From Cyrtodaria siliqua (taxonomy: Eukaryota; Mollusca; Bivalvia; Adapedonta; Hiatellidae): 64,000 bases of DNA. Shown one piece after another: positions 10,198 through 20,743 of the stretch. The translations under genes were made by a program, and so were the position numbers. A model generated the notes under the pieces. That model was not told where the DNA came from. It did no database searches and saw only the letters and a list, made by a program, of their open reading frames with translations. The DNA is taken from assembly GCA_037043455.1 (NCBI GenBank), contig JAWPHD010010354.1, positions 30,570 through 94,569 on the forward strand, written 5' to 3'. Every line of letters begins with the position of its first letter. The first letter of the stretch is position 1.

Positions 10198-11426
10198 GTG
10201 TCTGACATAAAGGAGCAACATCTCAACACAGACATCAACCTCGATGTCACTGTGGATAGTCTATCAAAAGCGAGCAGTTATGGCAAAGGTGCGGGGCAAA
10301 ACATTAACGGTGTGCTTTGTGACAGAACGGGCAAAACAGACTTCATCGCATGGAATGACTGTGTTCAGTATGTCTCTGAAGCCCTTGCAGTTGGCAAGAC
10401 TGTTAAAGTACATAATGTCAGAGAGTGCCAAGCAAAGGTACTGTTCTGCTCTACTTCATCGGGCCTCCAAGTGCTTTTCACAAAGAACGCAACAAACAGA
10501 AGACAGTAGTACAATTCAGAAGAGTGCTCCCCTTCTACTAACAGCCATTACGACAATTCTAGAAACAATATAGCTGGTGTTATAATGTATGTATCTCCTT
10601 TGCTAAACTTGAATGAGACAGAAAAACTTTCCATCAAGGTCAGAGATATCACCGGAGAGATAGATGTCTGCTTCTGGAGGGAGACGGCTGTGCAAGCTTT
10701 GCTGGAGTTGTTGGCGATAGAATCCTACTGGAGGGAGCTACCATCAAGAACTACGGCAGATATAACGTCATTAATGGCAACTAATGTTAGTCTCAATGTT
10801 GTTCATCGCGACCCGTCTCATTTGTCTGATGTCAGTAATACGACTGCTCCAAAGGTTGTTCGCTCGCCCGCCAAGATTCAACCTACGGTGGTGAAGTCAC
10901 TGGATGGCTTAACCGAAACCAATGAGAGACAAACCTTCACTGCAAAGGTGACAGAACTTTGCCTCCAATTCAATGATCAATGCCCTGATATCAGAAGCAA
11001 GAAGAGCATAAAGAAATTGGACCATGTCTTCAGATGCGCATGTGTGACAAATGTTACAGTGTTTGTTCAACTGGCCTACGTTTGCAGGATAACAAGTCAT
11101 GAACTCTGACTGTCTTCAATAATACCGCGGAGAAGTTAATCGGCAAAATACTGAAGGACATCTTAGATAACAATATGACTGGCAGTGATGTTTCTGAACT
11201 TGTAGAAGGTCGAACATTTGCTTTCGTTGCTTCAGGTGGCCGCATAGCAGATGAATTCCTCTGTCATGATTGCAACTTAGTGGCTACTGCTGCAGCACTT
11301 CCTTGCATCCACCTACAACACAGTATTCAACTGACGAAAGTGAACGTCCCGCAACACAGCTGTCGCAATCTGCAAACCTGCGCGCACACATTACAAGACC
11401 TCCATCTCCAGCTGCCAACACCATAG
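10198..11426 (+). pseudogene. RPA1-like single-stranded DNA-binding protein, broken
   Basis: Three OB-fold-like segments in order. DBD-A-like (10198-10509): SDIKEQHLNTDINLDVTVD..., INGVLCDRTGKTDFIAWNDC, VGKTVKVHNV, in one intact frame. DBD-B-like (about 10585-10780): LSIKVRDITGEIDVCFWRET, then a frame change to GDRILLEGATIKNYGRYNV. DBD-C-like (about 10915-11290): FTAKVTELCLQF, CLQMRMCDKCYSVC (candidate zinc-binding cysteines), LTLTVFNNTAEKLIG, VEGRTFAFVASGG, in changing frames with an in-frame TGA near 11098. This is the RPA70 domain order; RPA binds single-stranded DNA in replication and repair. The N-terminal domain is missing. RPA-like genes are also carried by some Helitron transposons, so this may be transposon cargo rather than the host gene. 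Confidence 0.55.
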
Positions 11427-12119
11427 TGGGACACTCTCGTGCTACTGCACAGATCTTGGGAACTCTACACAGTTGCCATCAAGTATTCATCGGATGAGTA
11501 CTATCAGCAGCAGTAAGCAGTTAAACTTCGATGAAGACATGCCTACAATCAGGGCCGGTAAACGTCGGCTAGCGCCGTTCTCTTCCATCTCCTAAGGTGA
11601 ACCTTCCACCAAGGAGTATTAACCCTTTCCAACATGACCACTGCATGGAATTCTCTGCAAATCTTGGAGATTAAAGTCCATGTCAAATGACGGCATCAGG
11701 GAACAGTTGCGATTCTACAATACCTCCGGTACACATGCACCTTACAGGAGTACTCCAACTCCAGCGCAATCAGACATCGGTACATCTGGATTGCCATATC
11801 TCCCCAGCTCACATGGATTGCGACTACCTCTACCACACAAACAAGTACATTACAGTCACGTTGAAACTTCCGATAGTCCCACTGACCTTGCAGATTATGG
11901 CAACTTCCGTGTCGCATACTCTCCCATTTCCAAGACAGTGCACAGGCATGAAGGGGAAATGGTAACGAATTACCCGCCGCTGTTTGAAGACACATACCAT
12001 TGAAACCAACACATAGTCACTCTATTAATATAATGCGCATGATAGAACACCCTCGATTTGGAATCCATAATCTACAGTACCGCATAGCAGTTTTGGACTC
12101 ATCATTTAGTCAATAATTA
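11427..12119. other. Interval after the RPA-like gene; overlapping open frames, no gene recognised
   Basis: Frames of 92-107 codons overlap in two plus frames and one minus frame between 11680 and 12003, the mark of low stop-codon density rather than of a gene. The stretch is less AT-rich than its surroundings and continues the composition of the RPA-like gene, so it may be the decayed 3' part of that gene. It ends at the TTA preceding the inverted-repeat element at 12120. Confidence 0.35.
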
Positions 12120-12525
12120 GGCCAAACAAAATTAATTCTCTGTTTCCGCTAACCCGACCGACTCTATTTTTTTCTGCCGACCCTACATTTTTTTACACCG
12201 TTTTTTAACAAAAAAATATGTTCTATCATTTCTGCACTTTTCTATCTTTTCGCATAAGTTAAATCTTTGCGATAATTAGTCGTCCCGATACTTGAAACAC
12301 ATGTCAATAAGGCGTCTACCGATGCAAATGTCAACACGGTGACATGTTTTTAGGAAAAATTCGTTGTCAGATATTGAGTTTGTCCCTAATTTTAACGCAT
12401 GGCAGCAAGTTTACTGCTGGTTACGTTTGACAAATGCAGACATTTTCCTGGAATGAAAAAACTATACCCATATTAAGCAATTGATTTTTTTTCTGAATAT
12501 CTGAATTTTTTCTGAATATCACGGA

Positions 12526-12852
12526 GTGCAACCCAACGGAAATTTCGAGAAATCTGGCCCTACTTTCACAGTTTCTGGGTCCACTCATGTAAACACAGAT
12601 GAAAATTCAGCAAACACCTCACTCGACAAAAATTTATGTGTAGGAGAACTGGCCAGTTTTGGCATCAAGTCACTCTATCTGAAGTGTAATGATGACGATG
12701 AGCCAAGTCTACTCCGTACAATCAAAACATGCGCAGAATCGGCAACAAAAAAGGCAGTCGATGCCTTTCAGCTGCTCATGGCAAAAGGCAGGGGATTTCC
12801 AGCGAAAAGTACATCTAGGTATTGTGAGTTAAGAGTACGCTGTTGTTTTTAA
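12526..12852 (+). CDS. Unrecognised open frame inside the inverted-repeat element
   Basis: 108 codons without an ATG start. The middle (LCVGELASFGIKSLYLKCND..., LLRTIKTCAESATKKAVDAF, LLMAKGRGFPAKST) looks protein-like, with normal amino-acid composition and few rare residues. It may be an exon ending at a TCTAG|GTATTG donor at 12818/12819. No family recognised. It may be captured host sequence or an element-encoded exon. Confidence 0.3.
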   Translation: MQPNGNFEKSGPTFTVSGSTHVNTDENSANTSLDKNLCVGELASFGIKSLYLKCNDDDEPSLLRTIKTCAESATKKAVDAFQLLMAKGRGFPAKSTSRYCELRVRCCF

Positions 12853-12900
12853 TATCAAAATATGAGTTTTAAATTATGTCACAGGGTGGTTAAAAAGTTG

Positions 12901-12975
12901 TGACTCGACCGGAACTCGAACCCAGGGCCTTTCGCTTATGAGACAAACACTCTACCACTACTGAGCTACCATGCC
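12901..12975 (-). tRNA. tRNA-Met(CAT)-like sequence, probably a SINE head or pseudogene
   Basis: Read on the minus strand it has an A box (GGTAGCTCAGTAGTGG), an anticodon loop CTCATAA with a TTTGT/GCGAA stem, and a B box GGTTCGAGTTCC with a 5-bp T stem that uses wobble pairs. The acceptor stem (GGCATGG with TCGAGTC) has one mismatch and two G-T pairs. Degenerate pairing and a place inside a transposon favour a tRNA-derived repeat over a working tRNA. Confidence 0.5.
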
Positions 12976-13817
12976 ACACGGTTTTACTAGTCGATTTGTC
13001 ACAATATACCCGGCTACATAATATACCCCCTCCTAATTTAGAATTCGTCCTGAATTCTTAGTGTCACAGAGAACATTGTATAAATAATCTCGAGGTTCCA
13101 TATCAGTAGCCATATTAAACCATAGGTTATTTACGTTGGGAGCCAAATGTAACAGGTCGCCAAAGAAAAATGTCCAGCCAACCCCGGACCTGAGGACCAG
13201 CTTTTAAGTCAGACACTCTGATGTTGTGAAAAACTACAGTTGATTGCAAAATAATGTAGAAAATGTATTCGAGTCGGATTTGAAATATTTGAGTCCATCT
13301 CAAATTCATTTTCTTAAATCCTGTAAAATAAATTATATTAGACATTTGAAATCCTGAGTTAAAAGATAACACAAACTTTACTAATTTTCTATATAATGTA
13401 AAAGAATATCTATTATTTTGGTTGCTATTTGAATATTGAGCCATTAAAATCTCAACTTGAGATTTTTCGTGATACTGGGGCCTGATCTAGCTCATTAAGT
13501 ATTGAACATGTTCGAGAGGTTATGGAAAATTATTTTTTTTAAATATTTTGATGTTTATTTTAGGGTGAAATAAAAAGAGACAACTCTTTTTTAAACTTGT
13601 AATATTCATTTATTAAATTCAATGAAGTATGTTTTATTACAACATATATTGAAATACAATGATTTTATGTAGAAAAAGTAACCTAAGTCCTACTATTTTA
13701 TATCGCGTAGGAAAAAAAAAAATGCCTACCTACCGACCCTATTTTTTTTTCAAGACGTTAGCGGAAACGAAGTATAAATTTTGTTTGGCCTTATTGAATC
13801 AGGTTGTATGTTGTCAA

Positions 13818-15125
13818 AAACAAGAGGGCCATGATGGCCCTATATCGCTCACCTGAGTAAATTTGAACCAATACAAGAGGGCCAAGATGGCCCTAAAGCG
13901 ATCACTGTGAACCCCGCGGCGTTGCCAAGTTTGACACCAGGGTCACCATTTGAACAAACTTGGTAGAGGACCATAAGCTTATAGCAAATGCAAAATATTA
14001 AACCTCTGGCTCTTGCAGTTCCAGAGAAGAAGATTTTTTTTCAGTTTTTCCCTATACAAGCCTATGTAAAACTGTGACCCCCGGGGCGGGGACAAATTTA
14101 ACCCCAGGGTCACCATTTGAACAAACTAAATATAGGACCATAAGCTGATGCTACATGTAATACATGAGAGCTCCGTGCCATGTGGTTCCAGAGAAGAAGA
14201 TTTTTTAAGTTTTTCCGTATACAAGCCTATGTATAACTGTGACCCCCGGGGCGGGGCCAAATGTGACCCCTGGGTCACCATTTGAACAAACTTGGTAGAG
14301 GACCATAAGCTTATAGCAAATGCAAAATATTAAACCTCTGGCTCTTGCAGTTTCAGAGAAGAAGATTTTTTAAGTTTTTCCCTATACATGTCTATGTAAA
14401 ACATGTGAACCTTGGGGCGGGGCCAAATGTGACCCGAGGGTCACCATTTGAACAAAATTGGTAAAGGACCATAAGCTTATAGTAAATGCAAAATATCAAA
14501 CCTCTGGCTCTTGTAGTTTCCGAGAAGAAGATTTTTAAAAAGAAATCCTATATAAGTCTATGTAAAACTGTGACCCCTGGGGCGGGGACAAATTTAACCT
14601 CAGGGTCACCATTTGAACAAACTTAGTAGAGGACCATAAGCTGATGCTACATGTAATACAAGAGACCTCTGTGGCTTTTGGTTTCAGAGAAGAAGATTTT
14701 TTAAAGTTTTTTCCTATATGTCTATATGAAAAACATGCAAAATCTCAAATACAAACTTTGGACCCCCGGGGCATGGCCATTTTTGACCCCAGGAACTTCA
14801 TTTGAACAAACTTGATAGTCTAGGCGTAAGCGATCATTTTAAAAGAAAAACTGTTGAAATCTGTCCAGCGGTTCTTCAGAAGAAGATTTTTTAAGGTTTC
14901 GACCATATATGGTAATGGTGGCCATCTTGGATGTCGCGCTGACCTAATTTTAACAAATCTAAAAAGCATTCAACTAAGGATCATCCACGTGAAGTTTGGT
15001 CAAAATTGGCCAAGCGGTTTCCTAGGAGAAGTCGTTTGAAGCAAAAGTTAACGACGACGACGGACGACGACGACGGACGGACGACGGACGGACGACGGAC
15101 GAAGAGTGATCCCAATAGCTCACCT

Positions 15126-15153
<28 letters not shown>
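13818..15153 (+). mobile_element. Pearl-like repeat, family 1 (about 165-bp monomers, ACGG tail)
   Basis: It starts with AAACAAGAGGGCC and a hairpin GGGCCAT/ATGGCCC; a second start (ACAAGAGGGCCAAGATGGCC) follows at about 13873. The core holds about five imperfect monomers of about 165 bp, marked by GTCACCATTTGAACAAACTT and GAGAAGAAGATTTTTT. Then come a divergent end unit with GTGGCCATCTTGGA, a CGACGGACGG microsatellite (about 15050-15100), and a terminal hairpin GAGCC-TTC-GGCTC followed by AGGTGAGCTAAAA. Core monomers of about 160 bp plus an ACGG-type microsatellite match the architecture published for pearl elements of oysters and related clam elements. No coding capacity. Confidence 0.75.
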
Positions 15154-15156
<3 letters not shown>

Positions 15157-16259
15157 GTTTATGTATTAAACATTTATTTTGAAAATAAAAACAAAAACTT
15201 CAGTGTTTGTTTTAAACTTTTCAAAGCCAGTATACCAATGTTTACGTTCGCAGTTGTGTAGTTGTAAATCGTTCAAGAATGGTATTAATGTTTGTTATCG
15301 TTTTCGAAGTTGTGTACTAGTATATCGTTCAAGAATGGTATTAATGTTTGTTATCGATCATACTCAATATCAATTATCCCCATATTGTTACCAGGTTCTG
15401 TCCGTCAGTCCTCCTTGGGATGGTTCAATTCATTGAGAACCCACCCAGTTGTCGAACAAATAATACAAGTACGCGGTAATAGATGACAACGATAACAAAC
15501 GTTAATACCATTCTTGAACGATTTACTGTACACAACTGCGAAAATGATAAAACCTGCGAAAGGTTCGAACATTGGACTATCCGGCCGTTTTTGTAATTAT
15601 ATCTAGAGACACACCTCTAGCCTTTGCTGTACTTGTAGAAGCAGCCCTAGTGCTATGGGTAGTAAATGTACTATCAATACCAGCTTTGGCTATTATTACC
15701 CTGGTCCATCGACCAACTGTAGCCGGAGTCACACCTTTATGAGGACTTGAGTGCTTATAAGCAATTTTTTATCATTAGGATCCCTCAAATGTTCTGTTCT
15801 ATTTAAATACTGTCTGAAAGTATTAACAATACACAAGTTTTTGTTTGTGGTGTAACAATAGGTTCAAGATGATAATTTGGTCTTGATTGCTTCAGTAAAT
15901 GATTTGTATTGATAACAGTCTGATGTGCATTCAGCACGATATCCTCTAGACATATTAAATGTAATGTATGGCACCTCTGTGCAGAGAGTAATAGAAACAA
16001 AATACATAGTTTCCCTGACAGGAAAAGCTAGGTGTCATCATTGGAAGAACTCAATTATTTAAAGACAATGTTAACATCCCACACACGTGTATGCTTAGGC
16101 AAATTAGGCCTATTATGAAAAACACCTTTCATAAACTTCTTGAGCAGTAAACTACTGCTGTAATCTACTCCCCCACATGTGGTTGTAAGCCTAAGGCACT
16201 CACTCTGCCCTGGATGCCAATGCACAAGAAGAATTGCCCTGAACCAGTTGTACAATAAT
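15154..16259. other. Non-coding interval with direct and inverted repeats
   Basis: Contains the repeat cluster at 15247-15545. The rest has no supported gene. A hydrophobic open stretch at about 15593-15740 was considered and not accepted. Confidence 0.4.
15247..15545. repeat. Two direct and one inverted copy of a ~50-bp sequence
   Basis: A segment CGCAGTTGTGTA...AATCGTTCAAGAATGG...GTTTGTTATCG occurs at about 15249-15300 and 15305-15356, 56 bp apart. Its reverse complement is at about 15489-15541 (CGATAACAAACGTTAATACC...). The inverted copies could fold into a stem with a ~130-base loop, as in a foldback-type small transposon. Confidence 0.8.
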
Positions 16260-16620
16260 AATGGGACATGCAAAAAAGTAAATGGTGAACTTGCACCAAA
16301 ATATATAGGGTCATCTCCTTACCATGGACAGACCGTCTACCTGTGCAATTTCATATTGTGTGGCTACAAATCTCGAAGGGTTAGTGTGCGGACAGGTTTT
16401 TTTCATTGTCGGGTCATGGTGACCTTGACCTTGAACCTATTGACCCCAAAAATGTAAAGGTGTCATCCTCCCACTATGGACAGTCTACCTGTGAAGTCTC
16501 ATGCTTGGGGCTACAAATCTTGAAGTGTTATAGAGCTGAGGAGGTTTTGCTTGATGCAAAAACACTTCCAGGATTGCTAAGGACTAAATCTATTTCCTCA
16601 ACAAAGCCTAGACCGTAGGC
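16260..16620 (+). repeat. Pearl-like monomer pair, family 6
   Basis: Two imperfect copies of a unit about 150 bp apart: GGTCATCTCCTTACCATGGA...CTACCTGTG...GGCTACAAATCTCGAAG (from about 16309) and GTGTCATCCTCCCACTATGG...CTACCTGTG...GGCTACAAATCTTGAAG (from about 16459), with TCATGGTGACCTTGACCTTG between them. No termini found. Confidence 0.5.
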
Positions 16621-17887
16621 ACATCACATGTCCAGTATTTATAACTACAAAGAAGCTCCGGAGAAAAACAGTGCTTTCATGATCGGAATCTTGGGTCCTC
16701 ATCAGTTTGTAATTAAAGAAGGATGAGATGGCAAAATTGAGAAGACCTACAAAGATTGAACAGAGGTGACGGAAGTTCACAGACAAGTGGATTTAGAACC
16801 AGAAGGCAAAATGTGTTTTACATGACAATACTTTAGTCTCCCATTTACTCTTGATTGTAGATGGAGGTGGGAATAAATGCATTAGGAAAAAAGATCGGCT
16901 CTAGGCTTTGACAAAATTTAAATGTCAAAGTCCTGCAGAAGGCGACTCAAAATACCATTCTGTAGAAAGACTGCACTGTGCAATAAATAGAAAATTGAGC
17001 GGACAAATATCATTAAAGACATGAAACAGATAAAGCTATATTTAATATACCAACGTTTTTCAAAGAAGTGTTGTTTTTTACTCGGGCCTCAGTTTATATA
17101 CCTGAGCTAATCAGTCATGTAGCTAGTAAATAAGCATTTTCTATGATCATTTAGCATTTGGAAATAGGTATTTAAAGATGAATGGCCACCCTTTTTGTAG
17201 TATTATCAATTAACAAATTTAACTCTTAAACATCATATGAACATTTCCTGATAGTCTCGGAGAGAAACATATATTGAAAACCACTACTAAGTTGTATGTA
17301 AAAATAAGTAATATTTGAATGACGTAGATACTACTTTTACCACTATGTGACTGCACGGGGAAATGAGGTATATCTGAATTGTATAGCTGCACAACTATTG
17401 CCAGATAATTGATAAATACATTTACCTGTGGATTAATTTACCTGTTCAAAGTTTTCGACATTATCAAATAAATCTTATTCTCGCTTTTCACAGATATAGC
17501 AATGTGTGAATTTTAAATATCTATTGTTGTGTATTGATTTCGATTTAAATAAACTTAAACATGTTAAGGGATTAACTGTGGACATGCTATTTTAATCGTG
17601 GATATTTTGATGTTTTATGACGGCGGCCAGACATTTTTTTATTTTTGCGAATGTCTTGGACAAAAAAACTTTCAAGGTAGGACAGGCCTTACGTTTATGA
17701 GTAGTCCTGGGTGTCAGGCGATGGGATTTGTAAAGCCCTGATTCTAACAACAAATACCAAACTTTCAACAGGTCTACAATAGTCTTCAGCTTTAGGACAT
17801 AATTTTAGGAAAATAAATTTTCCAATTTTAGTGGAGTAAAAAAATCTATAAAGCTTTTCTAGCATATGTGTGTAGAGCTTTCAACAA
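16621..17887. other. Non-coding, AT-rich, with a stray copy of the array's internal repeat
   Basis: No gene supported. The only recognisable part is the 16894-17036 copy of the 155-bp repeat. The remainder is AT-rich with scattered stops in all frames. Confidence 0.4.
16894..17036 (+). repeat. Dispersed single copy of the 155-bp internal repeat
   Basis: GGCTCTAGGCTTTGACAAAA through ATTGAGCGGACAAATATCAT and ATGAAACAGATAAAG match the 155-bp unit of 5086-5540 with scattered differences, about 6 kb beyond the array. The copy extends past the repeat into the sequence that follows it in the array, so it came from a copy adjacent to the 3' flank. Confidence 0.8.
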
Positions 17888-18712
17888 ACAAGACTATCGG
17901 TAGAACCGATGGATACGCCCCGAATTGGGTGCTTTGTGCTACAAAGGGCAATAGAATTTAAATGAAGCTAGAGCTATGGTTCTCATGCTCTCGCATAATC
18001 AATGTGTGAATTTCATTACATAATCAGTCCATTACAGTCCCTTTAGTAGTTTTTGAGTCATATTCCAGATAAGAATAATAAGCATAAAATGACCAAGGGC
18101 CATAACTCTAATTTATATCAAGATACAGTTATGGTTCCTATATTTTGCACTTACTCTCATAGTGTGAAGTTTCATTGCAGTCTCATTCATAGTTTAACAA
18201 AGGGCAATAACTCTAGCTTGAATGAAGACGGAGTGACGGTGCCTCTTATTGCCCTTTATCATTTTGTTAATCCCATAAATACTTTCGAAGACAAGAATTT
18301 TCTATTTGACTACTATGTATATATGCATTAAAAATACAAAGGGCTATAACTCAGTGAAAAATTATTGAACCGGAACGTCACGACAATATGCTCATCTCCA
18401 CTCGATATCGATACTTCCTAGCAAGTTTCGTGAAATTCTAACAAGGGGTTATAGAGAAATAGCCCGGACAAGAATTTTCTATTTGACTACTATGTATATA
18501 TGCATTAAAAATACAAAGGGCCATGACTCATGGAAAATTATCGAACCGGAACGTCACGACAATATGCACATCTCCACTTGATATTGATACTTCCTAGCAA
18601 GTTTCGTGAAATTCTAACAAGGGGTTATAGAGATATAGCCTGGACAAGAATTTGCACAGACAAGGCGGTGACTATATGCTTCCCCGAATTTTTCGGGGAT
18701 CATAACAAGTTT
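17888..18712 (+). mobile_element. Pearl-like repeat, family 4
   Basis: It starts ACAAGACTATCGGTAGAACC, with an ATCGGT/ACCGAT hairpin. It contains repeats of CAAAGGGC(A/T)ATAACTC and a ~180-bp tandem pair (about 18289-18470 and 18471-18655) marked by GAATTTTCTATTTGACTACT and AGCAAGTTTCGTGAAATTCT. It ends with a hairpin CCCCGAA-TTT-TTCGGGG then ATCATAACA. Same plan as families 1-3 but with a different 3' hairpin and no ACGG tract. Confidence 0.65.
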
Positions 18713-19487
18713 ATATGCTAATAATAAATATCAAACTTATATTGTCTTCAGCTACACAGTAATACACACAGTTGCGAACATCAAGATGGCTGTTGAAATA
18801 GTGACATTTGTGGTCACTCAATAAATCATTATCTGAAACAAAACTATTTTAGAAGAGAGCATTACAACATATATTTGTACTCAAAAGTCCATTGGGACAC
18901 ACCTTAATTACATTATGTGCACAGTAAATGGGAAAAACACTAGCCACCACTTTTAGACTTATTTTAACACTTAATGCTTTTAACAGAAAAGTTAGAATTT
19001 GAATAACTTAATTGTATGTCCAGAATCAAACTTCAAATATAAATCATTATTTTATGCTTAGCAGTGAAATAATTGGATTTTAGCAATGAAATAAAAGTGG
19101 TATTTCATATGTGTGAAATACAGAGTTTTATTTTTTCACTGCCGTTACGGCTGTTTTCAATATCAAAACATTTTTTTGTTTATTTGTTTAGAAAATAACT
19201 TTAATATACATTATTCGACTGTAAATGGTCTAACTAAGAAAATGAGCTATAGTTTTTAAAGATGGTCAAGAATTTTAGAATTGTTGTCATTTACAGTGAA
19301 AAATGTCAGTTGGTAAATTTTTTCAAAAAGTTATATCACTGATTTGGAAATAATTTTACTAAGAAAATGAGTCGTAAAAACAGCAATTTTATCATACTAA
19401 GCCAATGACGTCAACTTTATTTATTTTTCTGCATACTGCACTACACTTTGATTATAAAGCATAAAATAAAAAGAAAATTTGTTGTTT

Positions 19488-19605
19488 TGTCGTGAATAAC
19501 AGATTTGATTTCATCTCGAAGTGATCAAACTTCAGTATTTAAAATAAAGTTTTCACACTTCTCGATGAAATAAAATCTGCCATTCTCTCCAAAACAACAA
19601 ATATC
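19488..19605. repeat. Imperfect foldback, arms about 45-50 bp
   Basis: TTGTTGTTTTGTCGTGAATA followed by CAGATTTGATTTCATCTCGA is met, in inverted orientation, by CACTTCTCGATGAAATAAAA and CAAAACAACAAAT at about 19556-19603. The arms pair with a few mismatches around a ~25-base loop. Confidence 0.65.
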
Positions 19606-20043
19606 CTCTATTTATCTAAAAAGGAACGCACAGCAACCTTGATTTTTTTAAAAACTCATATTTTTTCTTTTTTACACAACTTGCATATTTGCAAATCATT
19701 GTTATTACTTATCTGAACGGTTCAAAACAAAGTGTATATGACTATTAAATCAATGAGTTATTGCACCACTTACATATTTAAAGCTATGGTTGAATAATGA
19801 AGAAAACTTCAAGAAAACTCCAAATGTTACCACCTGGATTTATGCAAGCAGGATTAAAGTGAAAATGATACTGGATTAATAAACTGAGGTGGTCATACTT
19901 CTAGATTGCGGGTCCTTTGGAAACTCAAACATACTGTTAAAACTCTTAATGAATTGCTTAACAAAACTTATTTCATGAATAAAACACCCGTTTGTCTTGT
20001 TTTAACCCTAAACCAGCTAAGCATGAATATAATAGCCCATGTC

Positions 20044-20100
20044 CATTGTAAACCCAGATCTGCCTGCGAGTAACTCACAGGCTGATCAGGGTTTACAATG
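20044..20100. repeat. Long hairpin (about 22 paired bases, 2 mismatches)
   Basis: CATTGTAAACCC at 20044 and GGGTTTACAATG ending at 20100 are exact reverse complements. The pairing continues inward through GATC and GCCTG with two single mismatches, leaving an ~11-base loop. It resembles the core of a small foldback transposon. Confidence 0.8.
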
Positions 20101-20226
20101 TCTGGCTGCTGATCAGTCATTTTCCCCAAAACATTCTTTAGTCACATAAATTGAATGGTCTTAATACAAAGAAAGAACAGTCCATTATATATATGTAGCG
20201 GGTTAAGGGTTAGATAGTTGAAATGT

Positions 20227-20540
20227 GACATTACGCAGCCTCCTAAATATTATTACTATGGCAGTAGAAGAGTACTCGTCTGCGCACAAATTGTAGTTCA
20301 TTAAATTATGATTTGTTCTTGAAGAATATAGTTGATTCTCCACTATGTCGCTGTGGCGGAATTGAAAATACGCATCACTTTTTCTTTAATTGTCCGATAT
20401 ATCAAACTAGTCGAGATGAACCTATGCATGTTCTAGAACCATTATGCAAAGTTTCACTTAAAACAATTCTTTTTGGAGATCCACTGGTCTCATACCAACA
20501 AATGTGGCAATATTTGAAGATGTGCATATATATCTACTAG
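20227..20540 (+). pseudogene. LINE ORF2 C-terminal fragment
   Basis: Reading from about 20278 gives RLRTNCSSLNYDLFLKNIVD, then a C-x-C-G...H-H-F-F-F-N-C zinc-knuckle-like motif (SPLCRCGGIENTHHFFFNCP), then LFGDPL, ending at TAG 20538-20540. Just upstream, in another frame, is PKYYYYGSRRV. The Cys-His motif and the LLFGD-like end are common at the C-terminus of non-LTR retrotransposon ORF2 proteins. It is frameshifted and 5'-truncated. Confidence 0.6.
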
Positions 20541-20743
20541 CAAGCAAACGGTTTTAATTTTCTAACTGAGGAGTTCTTTTAGCTGTTAACATTTTGTCAA
20601 CTGTTACACGTCCTCTTCCTTATGCCCCGCCTTCACCCAAGAGTTCCATGTTGCCGTTTTGTTTTTTGTTGTTTTCACTTTTCCCTATGACATCTTCACT
20701 GTTATATGTTTTCTTTCTTTCTGACTAAATAATACTACAAAGC
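20541..20743. other. Probable 3' untranslated end of the LINE fragment
   Basis: This follows the LINE stop codon directly. It contains an ACTAAATAATACTACAAAGC segment before the minisatellite and could be the LINE 3' UTR. No separate gene. Confidence 0.3.

Larger units (their letters stand above)
4273..10580 (+). repeat. Tandem array of four ~1.6-1.9 kb units carrying an OB-fold segment
   Basis: Units begin with CACTCGAA(T/C)(G/A)TGTAAACCC at about 4273, 6190, 8120 and 9740. Unit lengths are about 1917, 1930 and 1620 bp, and the fourth continues into the RPA-like gene. Units 2 and 3 are nearly identical where they overlap; unit 1 and especially unit 4 differ more. The ~310 bp difference between units 2 and 3 equals two copies of the 155-bp internal repeat. 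Each unit has an OB-fold coding segment, a second open frame of 97 codons, and an AT-rich spacer. Unit 4 is the least damaged, so the array probably grew from a mutated partial copy of the gene at 10198-11426. Collapse or duplication in assembly cannot be excluded. Confidence 0.85.
12120..13790. mobile_element. PIF/Harbinger-like element with TTA target duplications
   Basis: GGCCAAACAAAATT at 12120 and its reverse complement ending at 13790 are each flanked by TTA (12117-12119 and 13791-13793). The inverted similarity extends about 40 bp to GTTTCCGCTAAC. A 3-bp TWA duplication and GG-starting termini are typical of PIF/Harbinger. Poly(T) and CCGACCCTA-type words follow each end. Inside are one unrecognised open frame (12526-12852) and a tRNA-like sequence; no transposase was seen, so it is non-autonomous. 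Confidence 0.65.
18713..20226. other. AT-rich interval with foldback structures and a repeat shared with 29 kb
   Basis: No gene. About 19190-19560 resembles 29040-29480 (shared words TTTGTCGTGAATA, GATTT(G)ATT..TCATCTC, GATGGTCAAGAATTTTA/TTGGTCAAGTATTTTA), a diverged dispersed repeat. Foldback at 19488-19605 and a strong hairpin at 20044-20100 are listed separately. Confidence 0.4.

Noticed and set aside
11680..12012. Overlapping frames of 92-107 codons as possible genes
   Set aside because: Three frames on two strands are open over the same bases, and none shows a domain.
12901..12975. Functional tRNA-Met gene
   Set aside because: Acceptor stem has a mismatch and several G-T pairs, and it sits inside a transposon; kept only as tRNA-like.
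15593..15765. Hydrophobic open stretch considered as a mitochondrial insertion (NUMT)
   Set aside because: It reads well for about 50 codons (TGA as Trp would extend it) but could not be assigned to any mitochondrial gene, and codon use is not convincing.
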